DNA of 64,000 bases from the NCBI RefSeq assembly GCF_902712915.1, contig NZ_CACTIA010000005.1:2392501-2456500 (forward strand). Reading direction: 5' to 3'. Both the position numbers and the translations under genes were made by a program. The stretch's first letter is position 1. Every line of letters starts with the position of its first letter. The notes under the pieces were generated by a model. That model searched no databases, had not been told where the DNA came from, and was given only the letters and a program-made list of their open reading frames with translations. This document shows, piece by piece, positions 10,645 to 19,236 of the stretch. Origin of the DNA: Acidiphilium sp. C61. Its GTDB lineage: Bacteria; Pseudomonadota; Alphaproteobacteria; Acetobacterales; Acetobacteraceae.

Positions 10645-11712
10645 ATGATGACGATGACCAATGGCACGATGACCGGAAACGACGCGTCGCGCGCTCAGCG
10701 CCCGCCTGTCGCAAAGCAGGCCTTCTGGCGGAAGACGCTGAAGCGACCGGAGGCCGGCGCGCTAGGTGGGGCCATACTTGTCTTTCTTCTGTTCTTCGTG
10801 GTCGCGCCGCCATTCCGGCAGATTGATGCGCTCACGACGGTGCTCTACCAGTCAGCGACGATCGGGGTTCCCGCAGTTGCGGTTTCGCTGCTGATGATCG
10901 GCGGCGAGTTTGATCTGACGGCAGGTGTCGCGGTGACGACGTCCTCGCTCGCAGCGTCGATGTTCGCGACACAGGTAGCGGGCAATCTGTGGGTGGGGAT
11001 CGCGCTCGCGCTGCTGGTCTCACTGGCGATCGGCGCGCTGAACGGCTACCTGCTGATCCGCACGCGGCTGCACAGCTTCCTCGTCACCCTGTCGACCTTC
11101 CTGATGCTGCAGGGGCTGAATATCGCGCTCACCAAGGTGGTGACGGGAAATGTCGCGACCGGCGATATCAGCCAGCTTCCCGGCTTTGCCTCCGCTCATG
11201 CGATTTTTGCCTCGACGGTCCGCATCGGCAATGTCGATGTCAGCATCGCGATCCTCTACTGGTTCCTGTTCATCCTGGTGGCGACCTGGCTGCTGCTGCG
11301 CACGCGCTTCGGCAACTGGATCTTCGCCGTGGGCGGCAGTGACGAGAGCGCGCGGGCGGTGGGCGTGCCGGTGCGGCGGATGAAGATCGCACTGTTCATG
11401 CTGGTGGGCCTCAGTGCCTGGTTTCTCGGCATGCACATGCTGTTCGAATACAACGAGGTGCAGTCCGGCGCGGGTGTCGGCAACGAACTGCTCTACATCG
11501 CGGCGGCGGTGGTTGGCGGCTGCCTGATGACCGGCGGCTATGGCTCGGCGATCGGCTCGGGCTTCGGGGCGTTCATCTTCGGCATGACGACGGAAGGGGT
11601 GATCTATGCCGACTGGGACCCCGACTGGTTCATGTTCTTCGTTGGCGCGACCTTGCTGACAGCGACGGTGGTCAATACCTGGCTGCGCTTGCGGGCGAGC
11701 GGAGGGAAGTGA
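10645..11712 (+). CDS. Inositol/sugar ABC transporter permease
   Basis: This inner-membrane permease of the BPD_transp_2 (RbsC-like) type, about 355 residues, has many hydrophobic segments and the family signature MIGGEFDLTAGVAVTTSSLAAS. The ATG at 10645 is chosen because GGGAGGAG lies just before it; an in-frame ATG at 10603 would add 14 residues. The gene ends two bases before the ATPase start. Confidence 0.85.
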   Translation: MMTMTNGTMTGNDASRAQRPPVAKQAFWRKTLKRPEAGALGGAILVFLLFFVVAPPFRQIDALTTVLYQSATIGVPAVAVSLLMIGGEFDLTAGVAVTTSSLAASMFATQVAGNLWVGIALALLVSLAIGALNGYLLIRTRLHSFLVTLSTFLMLQGLNIALTKVVTGNVATGDISQLPGFASAHAIFASTVRIGNVDVSIAILYWFLFILVATWLLLRTRFGNWIFAVGGSDESARAVGVPVRRMKIALFMLVGLSAWFLGMHMLFEYNEVQSGAGVGNELLYIAAAVVGGCLMTGGYGSAIGSGFGAFIFGMTTEGVIYADWDPDWFMFFVGATLLTATVVNTWLRLRASGGK

Positions 11713-11713
11713 G

Positions 11714-12517
11714 ATGAGCGAGAGATGTGCGCCGATCATCCAGCTTACCGATATCGGCAAGAGCTACGGCAATATCAGCGCGCTGCGCGGTGTGAGCATG
11801 ACGGTGCGCAGCGGCGAAGTGACCTGCGTGCTGGGCGACAATGGCGCCGGCAAGTCGACGCTGATCAGCATCATTGCCGGGCTGCGCGAGCACAGCGCCG
11901 GCACCTACGCGGTGGATGGCGAGGCGGTAACGTTCGGCTCCCCGCGCGAGGCGCTGGATCGCGGCATCTCCGCGGTCTACCAGACGCTGGCGCTGGTGCC
12001 GCTGCTGCCGATCTGGCGGAACTTCTTCCTCGGGTCCGAACTGACCATCGGGCGCGGCCCGTTCCGCCGGCTCGACATCTCCGCCATGTGGGAGATCACC
12101 GACCGTGAACTGCGCCGGATGGGCATCAACGTCGCCGATCTCGACCAGCCTGTGGGCACGCTCTCGGGCGGGCAACGGCAGGTGGTGGCGATCGCGCGGG
12201 CGATCCATTTCGGCGCGCGCGTACTGATCCTCGACGAACCGACCGCGGCTCTCGGCGTCGCCCAGTCCGGCCTCGTGCTGCGTTACATCGCCCAGGCGGC
12301 GCGCGAACACGGCACAGGCGTCATCTTCATCACCCATAATCCCCACCACGCCTACATGGTCGGCGACCATTTCATCATCCTCGCCCGCGGCGAGGTCGAA
12401 CTCGACGCCGCCCGCGACGGTCTCACCCTCGAGAACCTCATGTTCCACATGGCAGGTGGCGCCGGGCTCAACGCGCTCCAGCACGAACTCAACCGGTCGC
12501 AACCGGGAGATACATGA
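11714..12517 (+). CDS. Inositol/sugar ABC transporter ATP-binding protein (single domain)
   Basis: This 267-residue ATPase has Walker A GDNGAGKST (about residues 42-50), signature LSGGQRQ and Walker B VLILDEPTAAL. Ribose/inositol ATPases often carry two fused nucleotide-binding domains of about 500 residues; this one has a single domain, as in fructose-type FrcA, and presumably acts as a homodimer. It overlaps the following frame by four bases if the upstream iolG start is used. Confidence 0.85.
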   Translation: MSERCAPIIQLTDIGKSYGNISALRGVSMTVRSGEVTCVLGDNGAGKSTLISIIAGLREHSAGTYAVDGEAVTFGSPREALDRGISAVYQTLALVPLLPIWRNFFLGSELTIGRGPFRRLDISAMWEITDRELRRMGINVADLDQPVGTLSGGQRQVVAIARAIHFGARVLILDEPTAALGVAQSGLVLRYIAQAAREHGTGVIFITHNPHHAYMVGDHFIILARGEVELDAARDGLTLENLMFHMAGGAGLNALQHELNRSQPGDT

Positions 12518-12579
12518 ATGTGGTGCGCTTCTCATCATTGCTGGCATCAATCACGCTGCATTATCGCGGAGATCGTCGA

Positions 12580-13572
12580 ATGCTGAGGGTTGCCGTTCTC
12601 GGCGCCGGCCGTATCGGCCGGGTCCATGCCGCCAATGCCGCCGCCAACCGGCGGGCGGAACTCGTTGCCATCGCCGATCCGTTCGGAAGCGCGGCGGAGG
12701 ATCTCGCGCGGGAACTGGGCTGTGCTGCGTCGACCGATCCGGAAGCCGTGCTGGCGCGTGCCGATGTCGATGCCGTGGTGATCGGCACGCCGACCGACAC
12801 GCATGTCACGCTCATGCTCGCCGCGGTGCGCGCCGGCAAGGCCGTGTTGTGCGAGAAGCCGATCGATCTCGACATCGCCAGGGCGGATGCGGCCGTCGCC
12901 GAGGTCGAGCAGGTCGGCGGACGGGTGATGCTGGCGTTCAACCGGCGCTTCGATCCGGCATCGCAGGAGTTGCGCCGCGCGATCGAGGCCGGGGAGATCG
13001 GCGAAGTGCGTCAGGTGATCATCACCAGCCGCGACCCGGCACCGCCGCCGCGCGCCTATCTCCAACATTCCGGCGGGATTTTCCGTGACATGGCGATCCA
13101 TGATTTCGACATGGCGCGCTTCCTGCTTGGCGAGGAGCCTGTCGAGGTGATGGCGACGGCGAGCCGGCTGATCGATCCTGACCTGGCGGAAATTGGTGAC
13201 TTCGACACGGTGATGGTCAATCTGCGTACGGAGTCCGGCCGGCAGTGCCACATCAATTGCTGTCGCGCTGCAGTATATGGCTATGACCAGCGCTTCGAGG
13301 TGTTCGGCTCGGCGGGAATGCTGATGAACGACAATTTGCACGCGACCACGGTGCGCCGCTGGAGCGGTGCGGCGACCGACGCGCGCGAGCCGCTGCTGAA
13401 CTTCTTTCTCGAACGCTATGCCGACGCTTACCACACCGAGTTCGAGATGTTCCGTGCTGCGGTCGAAACCGGCGCGCCGATGCCGGTGACGCCACGCGAC
13501 GGCCGGCAGGCACTATGGCTCGCCGATTGCGCGCTCGAATCGGCGTTGACCGGCCGCGCGGTTCGCGCCTGA
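12580..13572 (+). CDS. iolG: Inositol 2-dehydrogenase (IolG), Gfo/Idh/MocA family
   Basis: This enzyme oxidises myo-inositol to scyllo-inosose with NAD+, the first step of the pathway. The 330-residue frame begins MLRVAVLGAGRIGRVHAAN with a Rossmann GxGxxG, has CEKPID around residues 95-100 with the conserved Lys, and MAIHDFDMARFLLG with the catalytic-region Asp and His. An in-frame ATG at 12514 would add 22 residues before the Rossmann fold; ATG 12580 is preferred because the fold then starts at the terminus, as in the family. It is the last gene of the importer operon. Confidence 0.82.
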   Translation: MLRVAVLGAGRIGRVHAANAAANRRAELVAIADPFGSAAEDLARELGCAASTDPEAVLARADVDAVVIGTPTDTHVTLMLAAVRAGKAVLCEKPIDLDIARADAAVAEVEQVGGRVMLAFNRRFDPASQELRRAIEAGEIGEVRQVIITSRDPAPPPRAYLQHSGGIFRDMAIHDFDMARFLLGEEPVEVMATASRLIDPDLAEIGDFDTVMVNLRTESGRQCHINCCRAAVYGYDQRFEVFGSAGMLMNDNLHATTVRRWSGAATDAREPLLNFFLERYADAYHTEFEMFRAAVETGAPMPVTPRDGRQALWLADCALESALTGRAVRA

Positions 13573-13626
13573 ATCGGGACTCCACATCAACCTCTCGCGT
13601 ACTCCAATCTGGATTTGCGGGGATTT

Positions 13627-13730
13627 AGAGCATCGTCCGATCAGATAGAATCATCTGATCGGATAAAGATGCTCTATTTATCAACAAGATAGAGCACTAC
13701 ATCCGATCCGGAAGGATCGGAAAGTGCTCT
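13627..13730. repeat. 104-bp dispersed palindromic repeat, copy 1
   Basis: The element begins AGAGC and ends GCTCT. It consists of two hairpins (arms around gatcagat/atctgatc and gatccgga/ggatcgga) separated by a short AT-rich spacer. Near-identical 104-bp copies lie at 18439-18542 and 36851-36954. Confidence 0.85.
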
Positions 13731-13758
13731 AAGATTCCCATTCGGGTGTGGCTGCGAT

Positions 13759-13860
13759 TCACGCTGTGCGTGGAACGATTTGTATGCTGGTTTTATCGAT
13801 TTTGGCGAGGCGTCGATTGAGCTTGGGTCCGGCATAGCCGCCGTCGGCAAATACATCCCA
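13759..13860 (-). pseudogene. Remnant of an IS5-type transposase
   Basis: On the minus strand the codons read WDVFADGGYAGPKLNRRLAK and then IDKTSIQIVPRTA followed by a stop. FADGGYAGPKL is the conserved block around the second catalytic Asp of IS5-type transposases. Only about 34 codons remain and no terminal repeats were seen. It lies between a full 104-bp repeat and a broken repeat end (13877-13890). Confidence 0.6.
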
Positions 13861-13978
13861 CGGCCACACTCAATTTAGAGCATCATCCGAGTGGGGCGGC
13901 AGACGTGGCGGCAGGGCGATGCGGGCGGCCTTGAAGGCTGTGGCCGCAGCGGGACCAGCTGCGGTGCGGACCTGCCAA

Positions 13979-14848
13979 TCATTTATTCGATCCGAGCAGA
14001 TGGCCGTTCACCGTGCGTCCATACATCGAGAACTTGCTATCGTGGAATGCCTTCCGTGTTGCCGCGACGCTGTCGGAGAAGCGCGGATCCTGCGGCCGAT
14101 CGTGGCTGTCGACATATTGCGCGACGTCCCAGGCTTGCTGGACGCTCAGTGTGCCGACGGCGCCCAAGGGCATGTTGGCATAGATGAATTCGGCAGCGTT
14201 CTTCACGCTGCCCATGCCGGCGCCCCAGTTGAAGGACTTCGCGCCCCAGAGCGGCGGGAAGACGGTTTGTCCGCGCGCATATTGCCCCTGCCCGCGGGCC
14301 CCGTGGCACAATGAGCAGTCCTCGCGATAGACAATCCTGCCGCGAGCATAGTCCGGTGTTTCCGCTGGCGCGGCTAGCCTGGGGTAGCCACGGCCGGCGA
14401 GGTGCGCGCCTGTCGGCGCGTTTGTGGCGAGCCAGAAGGAATAAGCTTCGAGCGCGATGATTGTCTTGCTGTCGAGCGCTGGAACTTTGCCGTTCTCGCT
14501 GAAGCGGAAGCAGCCCTGCAGCCGCATGCCGAAATTGTTGACCTTGCGGTTCTTTTGCCGGTATGCCGGATAGCCCGTGTAGGCGGCCCACATCGGTGCC
14601 GAACCGGCGAGGCGGCCGGCATCCAGATGGCAGTTGCTGCAGTTCAGCGCGTTGCCGATCACGCCATGGGCATAGACCGTGGTATGACGGAAAATATTCT
14701 CGCCAAGTTTGACGGCGTCGCCGAACGGGCCTTTGGGCATGTCGGCGCGCGGCGGCGGTGAAAACGAGGGTTGTGTGGGGGTGGTGGCCAGCGCCGCGGC
14801 GATCGGCAGTTGAGCGGCGAGAAGTGCGGCGATTGTCCGACGGATCAT
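13979..14848 (-). CDS. tsdA: Thiosulfate dehydrogenase-like dihaem cytochrome c (TsdA)
   Basis: TsdA couples two thiosulfate molecules to tetrathionate in the periplasm. The 289-residue protein has a signal peptide (MIRRTIAALLAAQLPIAAAL) and two haem motifs, CSNCH (C70-H74) and CSLCH. The blocks APMWAAYTGYPAYRQKNRKV, MRLQGCFRFSENGK, FPPLWGAKSFNWGAGMG and QQAWDVAQYVDSHDRPQDPRF are characteristic of the family. The Cys in QGCF lies 39 residues after the first haem His, the spacing known for the unusual Cys haem ligand. The start at 14848 overlaps the stop of the upstream cytochrome (ATGA); longer upstream frames are antisense or out of frame. Confidence 0.8.
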   Translation of the reverse strand: MIRRTIAALLAAQLPIAAALATTPTQPSFSPPPRADMPKGPFGDAVKLGENIFRHTTVYAHGVIGNALNCSNCHLDAGRLAGSAPMWAAYTGYPAYRQKNRKVNNFGMRLQGCFRFSENGKVPALDSKTIIALEAYSFWLATNAPTGAHLAGRGYPRLAAPAETPDYARGRIVYREDCSLCHGARGQGQYARGQTVFPPLWGAKSFNWGAGMGSVKNAAEFIYANMPLGAVGTLSVQQAWDVAQYVDSHDRPQDPRFSDSVAATRKAFHDSKFSMYGRTVNGHLLGSNK

Positions 14849-15522
14849 TGTTTGCCTCCGTCCGCCACAAGGCCGGGCAGGGTGGTCGGGTTCGGCGACA
14901 AGCTGGCATAAAAGGCGCTGACCGCAGAAATCTCGGCCGCCGACAGCTGTCTCGTTACATTGCTCATCAGGTGGAGCGGCTCGCCTGTGCGGCTGCCATT
15001 CTTCCAGGCAGTCAGTTGCGCCGAGATGTAGGATTGCGGCTGCCCTGCAAGGCGCGGGAACGCGACGCCGACACCGATACCGAAGGGACCGTGGCAGGAA
15101 TCGCAGGCAGGAACACCTGTCAGTTTGCCGCCCCAGGCACCGTTCATGGCAAGGGCTTCGCCCTGGGTGTTCAGGTTCTTCGTCGGCTCGGGCGTGGCGG
15201 GTACCGGCAGCGTCGCATAATACGCGGCGATGGCCGCGCGCGCCTTGGCATCGAGTGGATTTGCCATTGACTGCATTACGGCGTTCTTGCGTTCGCCATG
15301 CTTGAAGGCGGTGAGTTGCCGCTCGATATACGATGCCGGCAGGCCTGCCAGGGCTGGAAAGCCGGCGCTCAGGTTGCCCATGCCGTTGACACCGTGGCAA
15401 CTAGCGCATGTCGCGATTTGTGGCGGTGCCGCTGCAGCGCCGTTTCCAAAGGATATGGAACTGCCGAGGAGAGCCATGCTGATGACAGCAAATCTCGACG
15501 ATCTCTGATGGCGCATTTGCAT
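14845..15522 (-). CDS. tsdB: Dihaem cytochrome c4-like protein, probable electron acceptor TsdB
   Basis: This 225-residue exported protein has a signal peptide ending around residue 31 and two CXXCH motifs (C39-H43 and CDSCH near residue 140). Each lies in a cytochrome c4-type domain with the repeated pattern FPALAGLPASYIERQLTAFK / FPRLAGQPQSYISAQLTAWK. In other bacteria TsdB of this type accepts electrons from TsdA and can be encoded directly upstream of it. The four-base overlap with tsdA shows translational coupling. Downstream electron flow, probably to a terminal oxidase, is inferred. Confidence 0.78.
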   Translation of the reverse strand: MQMRHQRSSRFAVISMALLGSSISFGNGAAAAPPQIATCASCHGVNGMGNLSAGFPALAGLPASYIERQLTAFKHGERKNAVMQSMANPLDAKARAAIAAYYATLPVPATPEPTKNLNTQGEALAMNGAWGGKLTGVPACDSCHGPFGIGVGVAFPRLAGQPQSYISAQLTAWKNGSRTGEPLHLMSNVTRQLSAAEISAVSAFYASLSPNPTTLPGLVADGGKQ

Positions 15523-15544
15523 CGACGATCTCCTTCGTTTCCAG

Positions 15545-15943
15545 GATCCCCTAAAATAATATAAATAATCAAATTGCTTGGGAGATCAAATATATCACTA
15601 AATTCGATAATTTAGATATAAAAATTATTTGCGCCTAGCGGTGCCTTGAAAACATGGCCTCATCTGCCCCTTCTCAATGGCTCGTGATCTGTTTTGGAGC
15701 GGTCGGCGATCGTGTTGGATCATACCAGGCTGCTGCGAATATGTCTTGGCATTCCGCGGGTATGATGAGGTCGACGAGTTGTCCGATTGCGGCCGAAACC
15801 GGACTGGCGGCTTTCGGGCAGAGGGCGTAAGACGTCGATATCCAGTCATGGCGTGACAGAGCAGCAGATCGCCGCTGTTCTGAACGCTGGGCTTTGAATG
15901 GCGCGTCGAAGCGCCCCCGCGAAATTTCAGGAAAGCATGCAGG
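15545..15943. other. Intergenic region: tsdB promoter region and a possible decayed gene
   Basis: 15545-15635 is very AT-rich and probably holds the tsdBA promoter on the minus strand. From about 15900 down to 15674 a minus-strand frame ends in residues such as DWISTSYALCPKAASPVSAA, which resembles the C-terminus of a LysR-type regulator. No start or DNA-binding domain was found, so at most this is a gene remnant. Nothing else is evident. Confidence 0.35.
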
Positions 15944-16183
15944 ATGGTAAAGCGCCGCAAGGAGGAAGAAATCGTGGGTGTGCTCGAGTTCGAAGGCAGG
16001 GACAGCGAGGACTCGGAAGTCATGAGCTGGCTGGCCGAGCACAAGGCGCGGAACGGGGGCAAAATCCGGATGAGCCGGGGGAGCACCGGCGTCCGAGTTG
16101 CATTCAGCAAAGCGGCAGATATGGCGTTCTGGCAAGAACGGTCGATGCAAGCGAGCAAGGGGAAGCGATCATCGCGTTCCTGA
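15944..16183 (+). CDS. Hypothetical protein, 79 residues
   Basis: The frame encodes a charged soluble protein (MVKRRKEEEIVGVLEFEGRD at the start, then a region TGVRVAFSKAADMAFWQERS). No known domain was recognised. It is followed after 30 bases by another small gene on the same strand, so the two may form one transcript. It could be a chance frame. Confidence 0.45.
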   Translation: MVKRRKEEEIVGVLEFEGRDSEDSEVMSWLAEHKARNGGKIRMSRGSTGVRVAFSKAADMAFWQERSMQASKGKRSSRS

Positions 16184-16213
16184 GCCTCGTTCATATCACG
16201 GAGGATATCTGCA

Positions 16214-16531
16214 GTGACAAAGGAAGAGCTGACCGATTGGGCATTGGCGAATGGCTGGCGGATCATCGCCGGCCATCCCAGCCTGACAAAGCCGGGCGCG
16301 CCCAACGATCCCATCGTGCGTCTCGTGATGAAGGCGACGGTCGTCAATCTCGAAGTGCGCAAGCCGGCGGGAAAATGGGAAAAAGTGGCTGGTGAGAGCT
16401 ACGCCGATGTCGTGGCGGGCGCGGAAGACGAGTTGCCGCATGGCCTTGGTTTCGAAAAAGTCCCAAGCATCACGCTGCTGATGCAGAAAAATCGCGACGA
16501 TATGGTATTCGCGCGGTTCAGCGGCAGATAG
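16214..16531 (+). CDS. Hypothetical protein, 105 residues
   Basis: The GTG start at 16214 is preceded by GGAGGATA at a suitable distance. The predicted product begins MTKEELTDWALANGWRIIAG and has a balanced composition (alternating charged and hydrophobic residues, two Trp) typical of a real small cytosolic protein. No family was recognised. It may be co-transcribed with the 79-residue frame upstream. Confidence 0.6.
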   Translation: MTKEELTDWALANGWRIIAGHPSLTKPGAPNDPIVRLVMKATVVNLEVRKPAGKWEKVAGESYADVVAGAEDELPHGLGFEKVPSITLLMQKNRDDMVFARFSGR

Positions 16532-16927
16532 CGTGCCTCCCTGGAGCCCGATCACGGGCCTCCGCATTCCCTGCCGCCGCCTCTTGGCATGCGATGATCC
16601 ATCGGCGCGGCAACGGCCTGTGGTGGCTACCGCCCTTGGCGGCCGTAGCGATTGAATGGCAAAAGTATCAAGGCCACTTACTCGTTGACGTCGGGCCATA
16701 ACGATACTGTTTTCAGCCTTGTCGACACGATCGTCATACAATCGTCGTGGGTTGGTGGTAGGTGATCGGCCAGGTCGGATGGATTTCTGCCGGGCCGGTT
16801 TACGACAACTGACATCTCGCGAAATGGATCAGTGGCGTTCGGCTTGACCCAGAATCAGTTCGACGTCTCTTGCTGGTTCGAGTGTCGTCCGTGATGCCCC
16901 AACGACCCGTATCGAGGTTTGAGGACG
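16532..16927. other. Intergenic region with no recognised feature
   Basis: Open frames here are antisense or have unconvincing composition. No repeat copy, tRNA or clear terminator was seen. Confidence 0.5.
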
Positions 16928-17143
16928 TCAAACAGGGCTGCGTGCGATCGATTTGATGGCGTCTCGGACTTTCCCCGAAGACCGTTCGATCTCCCGATCC
17001 TGTGTCTCGATCTCGGCCTTCACTGCCTCCTCGCTGTCCGGACCATCGACGATCGACTTCAGGATCTTGCGGCGGGAACTGCGGCTGCCATCGGCATAAG
17101 TCACGTCGAACATGACCATTGCTCTATCGATGCGGCGTTTCAT
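16928..17143 (-). CDS. Hypothetical protein, 71 residues
   Basis: The product begins MKRRIDRAMVMFDVTYADGS and continues as a charged, helix-prone chain (DSEEAVKAEIETQDREIERS). Its start overlaps the stop of the upstream 91-residue gene (ATGA), which is good evidence that both frames are translated. No known family was recognised. Confidence 0.6.
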   Translation of the reverse strand: MKRRIDRAMVMFDVTYADGSRSSRRKILKSIVDGPDSEEAVKAEIETQDREIERSSGKVRDAIKSIARSPV

Positions 17144-17415
17144 TGCTTTACCGCATCTTCGGAGAGTTCTGTCGCATCGGCATCAACTGGAGCAGGTGTT
17201 CCCGTCGTCTGGGGCGCGATATCACTGTCCAGGCCAGCCTTGCGCCGGAACACAGCATCTCGCCTTTCCTGATCTTTGGCTTCCTTCTTCGCCTGCTTAA
17301 GACGATTGCGCTCTGCGCGTTGCCCGCTGTAATTCTGCCTGAAGACCACTTGTATTTCCCTTAATCTCCGGAACAAGACATCAATTGGGTCGATCCGACC
17401 CAATTCAGCGCTCAT
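17140..17415 (-). CDS. Hypothetical protein, 91 residues
   Basis: The product begins MSAELGRIDPIDVLFRRLRE, has a strongly basic middle (RAERNRLKQAKKEAKDQERR, probably helical) and an acidic tail. It overlaps the next gene by four bases in a two-gene unit. The function is unknown; the basic helical segment could bind nucleic acid, but this is a guess from composition. Confidence 0.6.
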   Translation of the reverse strand: MSAELGRIDPIDVLFRRLREIQVVFRQNYSGQRAERNRLKQAKKEAKDQERRDAVFRRKAGLDSDIAPQTTGTPAPVDADATELSEDAVKQ

Positions 17416-17759
17416 GCTCGGGAGCTATCTGGCTGTTGTTGAACTGCGGCGTAGAGATGCCGGCGTTTCGAAACTCAATGCTGATCATGGACGCCAGGAT
17501 ACATACTGGATCTCAATGATCCACAACCTTCCTGACCGACAGCGTGACGGCATTATGCAGAATGATCCGGGATATTCTACAGCACGTTCCGATCCATCTG
17601 ATCGGATGATGCTCTAGTCACGATCCCAAATCCACGAAGTATCAGCGAGGCATATGCTGCCGGGCGTTCGTTGGTCCGTGGCCGATCATATGAATCCGGG
17701 GAGACAAAGCTGAGGCGCTGCAAATGCTCGTTGCACGACTAGCTTCGGACCATCAGAAA
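17416..17759. other. Intergenic region with one partial palindromic repeat
   Basis: The only structure seen is the partial repeat at 17581-17617. Short open frames here have no recognisable content. Confidence 0.5.
17581..17617. repeat. Partial copy of the dispersed palindromic repeat
   Basis: The stretch AGCACGTTCCGATCC to GATGATGCTCTAG keeps the outer arms of the 104-bp family but only one hairpin. Confidence 0.65.
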
Positions 17760-17785
17760 CACCCCATCGGCTAGCCGATGGGGTG
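17760..17785 (-). terminator. Intrinsic terminator of the cold-shock gene
   Basis: This is a perfect 26-base palindrome with the half CACCCCATCGGCT, followed on the minus strand by TTTCT. It sits 15 bases beyond the stop codon of the cold-shock gene. Confidence 0.75.
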
Positions 17786-17799
17786 CGATAGACATCAGC

Positions 17800-18006
17800 T
17801 CAGGCGGCCTTCAAATTCACGGCCGACATTTTACCCTGCTGGCCACGCTGCAATTCGTAATTCAGCTTTTGTCCTTCATTGAGGCTGCCCAGCCCCGCGC
17901 GTTCGACATCCGACACGTGGACAAACACGTCCTTCGAACCGTCGTCCGGCATGATAAATCCATAGCCTTTTTGGGAATTGTACCATTTAACCGTGCCCTG
18001 GGACAT
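17800..18006 (-). CDS. Cold-shock domain protein (CspA family)
   Basis: This 68-residue single-domain RNA/DNA-binding protein begins MSQGTVKWYNSQKGYGFIMP. It contains RNP1 (KGYGFI) and RNP2 (VFVHVSDV), the two nucleic-acid-binding motifs of the beta-barrel. Its length matches the family. It acts as an RNA chaperone in the cytoplasm. The gene stands alone with its own terminator and a gene-free upstream region that could be a long 5' leader, as is common for csp genes. Confidence 0.95.
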   Translation of the reverse strand: MSQGTVKWYNSQKGYGFIMPDDGSKDVFVHVSDVERAGLGSLNEGQKLNYELQRGQQGKMSAVNLKAA

Positions 18007-18438
18007 GGCGTATCTCCATCGTTTCGGCGGTCCGCAGGATGCAGACCTATTTACCTTCCAAGAGGGGAAACCGACGGATCAGCGCCGCATGTGAGGGTAC
18101 ACAAACCCCGGCAAGAAAAGTGCCGGGCCAGACTATGGGCGCATAGGGGCAAAAACACAACACTGGTTCAGGAAGGGACTTCGAGGGGCCGCTGTGTGCC
18201 TTTATGCCTGAGGTCGGGTTCGAGTTCCGATATCATCGTCTGCCGGTCGCTTCCATGTGACCGGCCCCGATGAATGGTCCGAGATAAAAGTTGAAGCATT
18301 TCCCCCTCCATCGCCACGGCCGGCCGTCGGTGAAGCGAAGCGGCGGAGGAGGGCGGCCGTGCTGCCATCATCTGGCGAAGCGGCCTGGAAAAACCGCATC
18401 GGGAGTCCGTATACGTCCTAGCCAAAAAACGCGACGTT
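18007..18438. other. Gene-free region upstream of the cold-shock gene
   Basis: The part nearest 18007 may be the csp leader and promoter on the minus strand. A minus-strand frame of 85 codons (18168-18425) has an arbitrary-looking composition and was not called. Nothing else was recognised. Confidence 0.4.
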
Positions 18439-18542
18439 AGAGCATGTTCCGACCCTTTCGGATCGGATATAGTGCTCTACCATATTGTTAAGTATAGCAT
18501 CCTTATCCGATCAGATGACTCCATCTGATCGGATGGTGCTCT
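18439..18542. repeat. 104-bp dispersed palindromic repeat, copy 2
   Basis: It starts AGAGC and ends GCTCT like copy 1, but lies in the opposite orientation relative to copies 1 and 3. Its end supplies the TAG stop (18541-18543, minus strand) of the adjacent secreted-protein gene. Confidence 0.85.
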
Positions 18543-19050
18543 AGACGCCTTGCTGATGTACGCAGCGATCCATAACTCCGGCGATCTGTCGGGCCCCATT
18601 CATATTGAGGGTCCAAGTCACCGGATGGGTGAACATGATTCGCAAATGTGCGCGCTTGCTGTTCATGAGCGAGTCAAAAGTCTTCTCGCTGATATTATCC
18701 GTCTTGACCAAATGCTGTGTGGCGACACGCGCAGATTGACTGGAATCAACGCCATTGACGTTTACAATCATTTGCAGGTTTTTGCCTTTTCTGGACAGAT
18801 GCCACTGCGGCTTGTAGGCATACATATGTACCCCTGCATGGTCGAACCGGAATCCGAACGCGCCACCATCCCTGAAGGTTTCTTTCATCACGCAAAATTT
18901 CTGTGACGGGCTATTGCCCCCCATTTCGGCCGACCAGGCACCGATATGAGCGAGTTCGCGCGATGCAAAAGCCGCTTGCGTGGCGGCGAGCAAAGACGTG
19001 GTGGCAACGGCGGTCAGCGCGAGCATCCGCAAGGCAGAACAATGCTTCAA
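18541..19050 (-). CDS. Secreted protein of unknown function
   Basis: This 169-residue protein has a clear N-terminal signal peptide (MKHCSALRMLALTAVATTSL, cleavage likely near AFA at about residue 29). The mature part contains two Cys (KFCVMKE and DRCVHQ) that could form a disulfide. Several aromatic-rich strands such as FGFRFDHAGVHMYAYKPQW suggest a small beta-rich periplasmic domain. No family was recognised. The stop codon is formed by the end of a 104-bp repeat, so the original C-terminus may have been altered by that insertion. Confidence 0.7.
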   Translation of the reverse strand: MKHCSALRMLALTAVATTSLLAATQAAFASRELAHIGAWSAEMGGNSPSQKFCVMKETFRDGGAFGFRFDHAGVHMYAYKPQWHLSRKGKNLQMIVNVNGVDSSQSARVATQHLVKTDNISEKTFDSLMNSKRAHLRIMFTHPVTWTLNMNGARQIAGVMDRCVHQQGV

Positions 19051-19236
19051 TTTTCAAGGTCCTTACGATTGAGAAAAGAGAAAGTCGAATGCAACTTTTA
19101 GTTAAGTTATATAGCATGTCACGAAAACGTGTATATGCCTCGGCGTATCGTGTCGTCAATCGAGGGTGACTGGGATATGGTGGATGTGCGGCCGTCGACG
19201 ATTTTGAGATTGCCCTGTCGCCGGCTTCGGTGTTTG

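Noticed and set aside
13627..13730. Possible CRISPR-like repeat unit
   Set aside because: Copies are dispersed over the window, not arrayed with regular spacers, so they are interspersed palindromic elements.
18168..18425. Minus-strand frame of 85 codons upstream of the cold-shock gene
   Set aside because: The composition looks random and there is no ribosome site or known similarity; the region fits a leader or promoter better.
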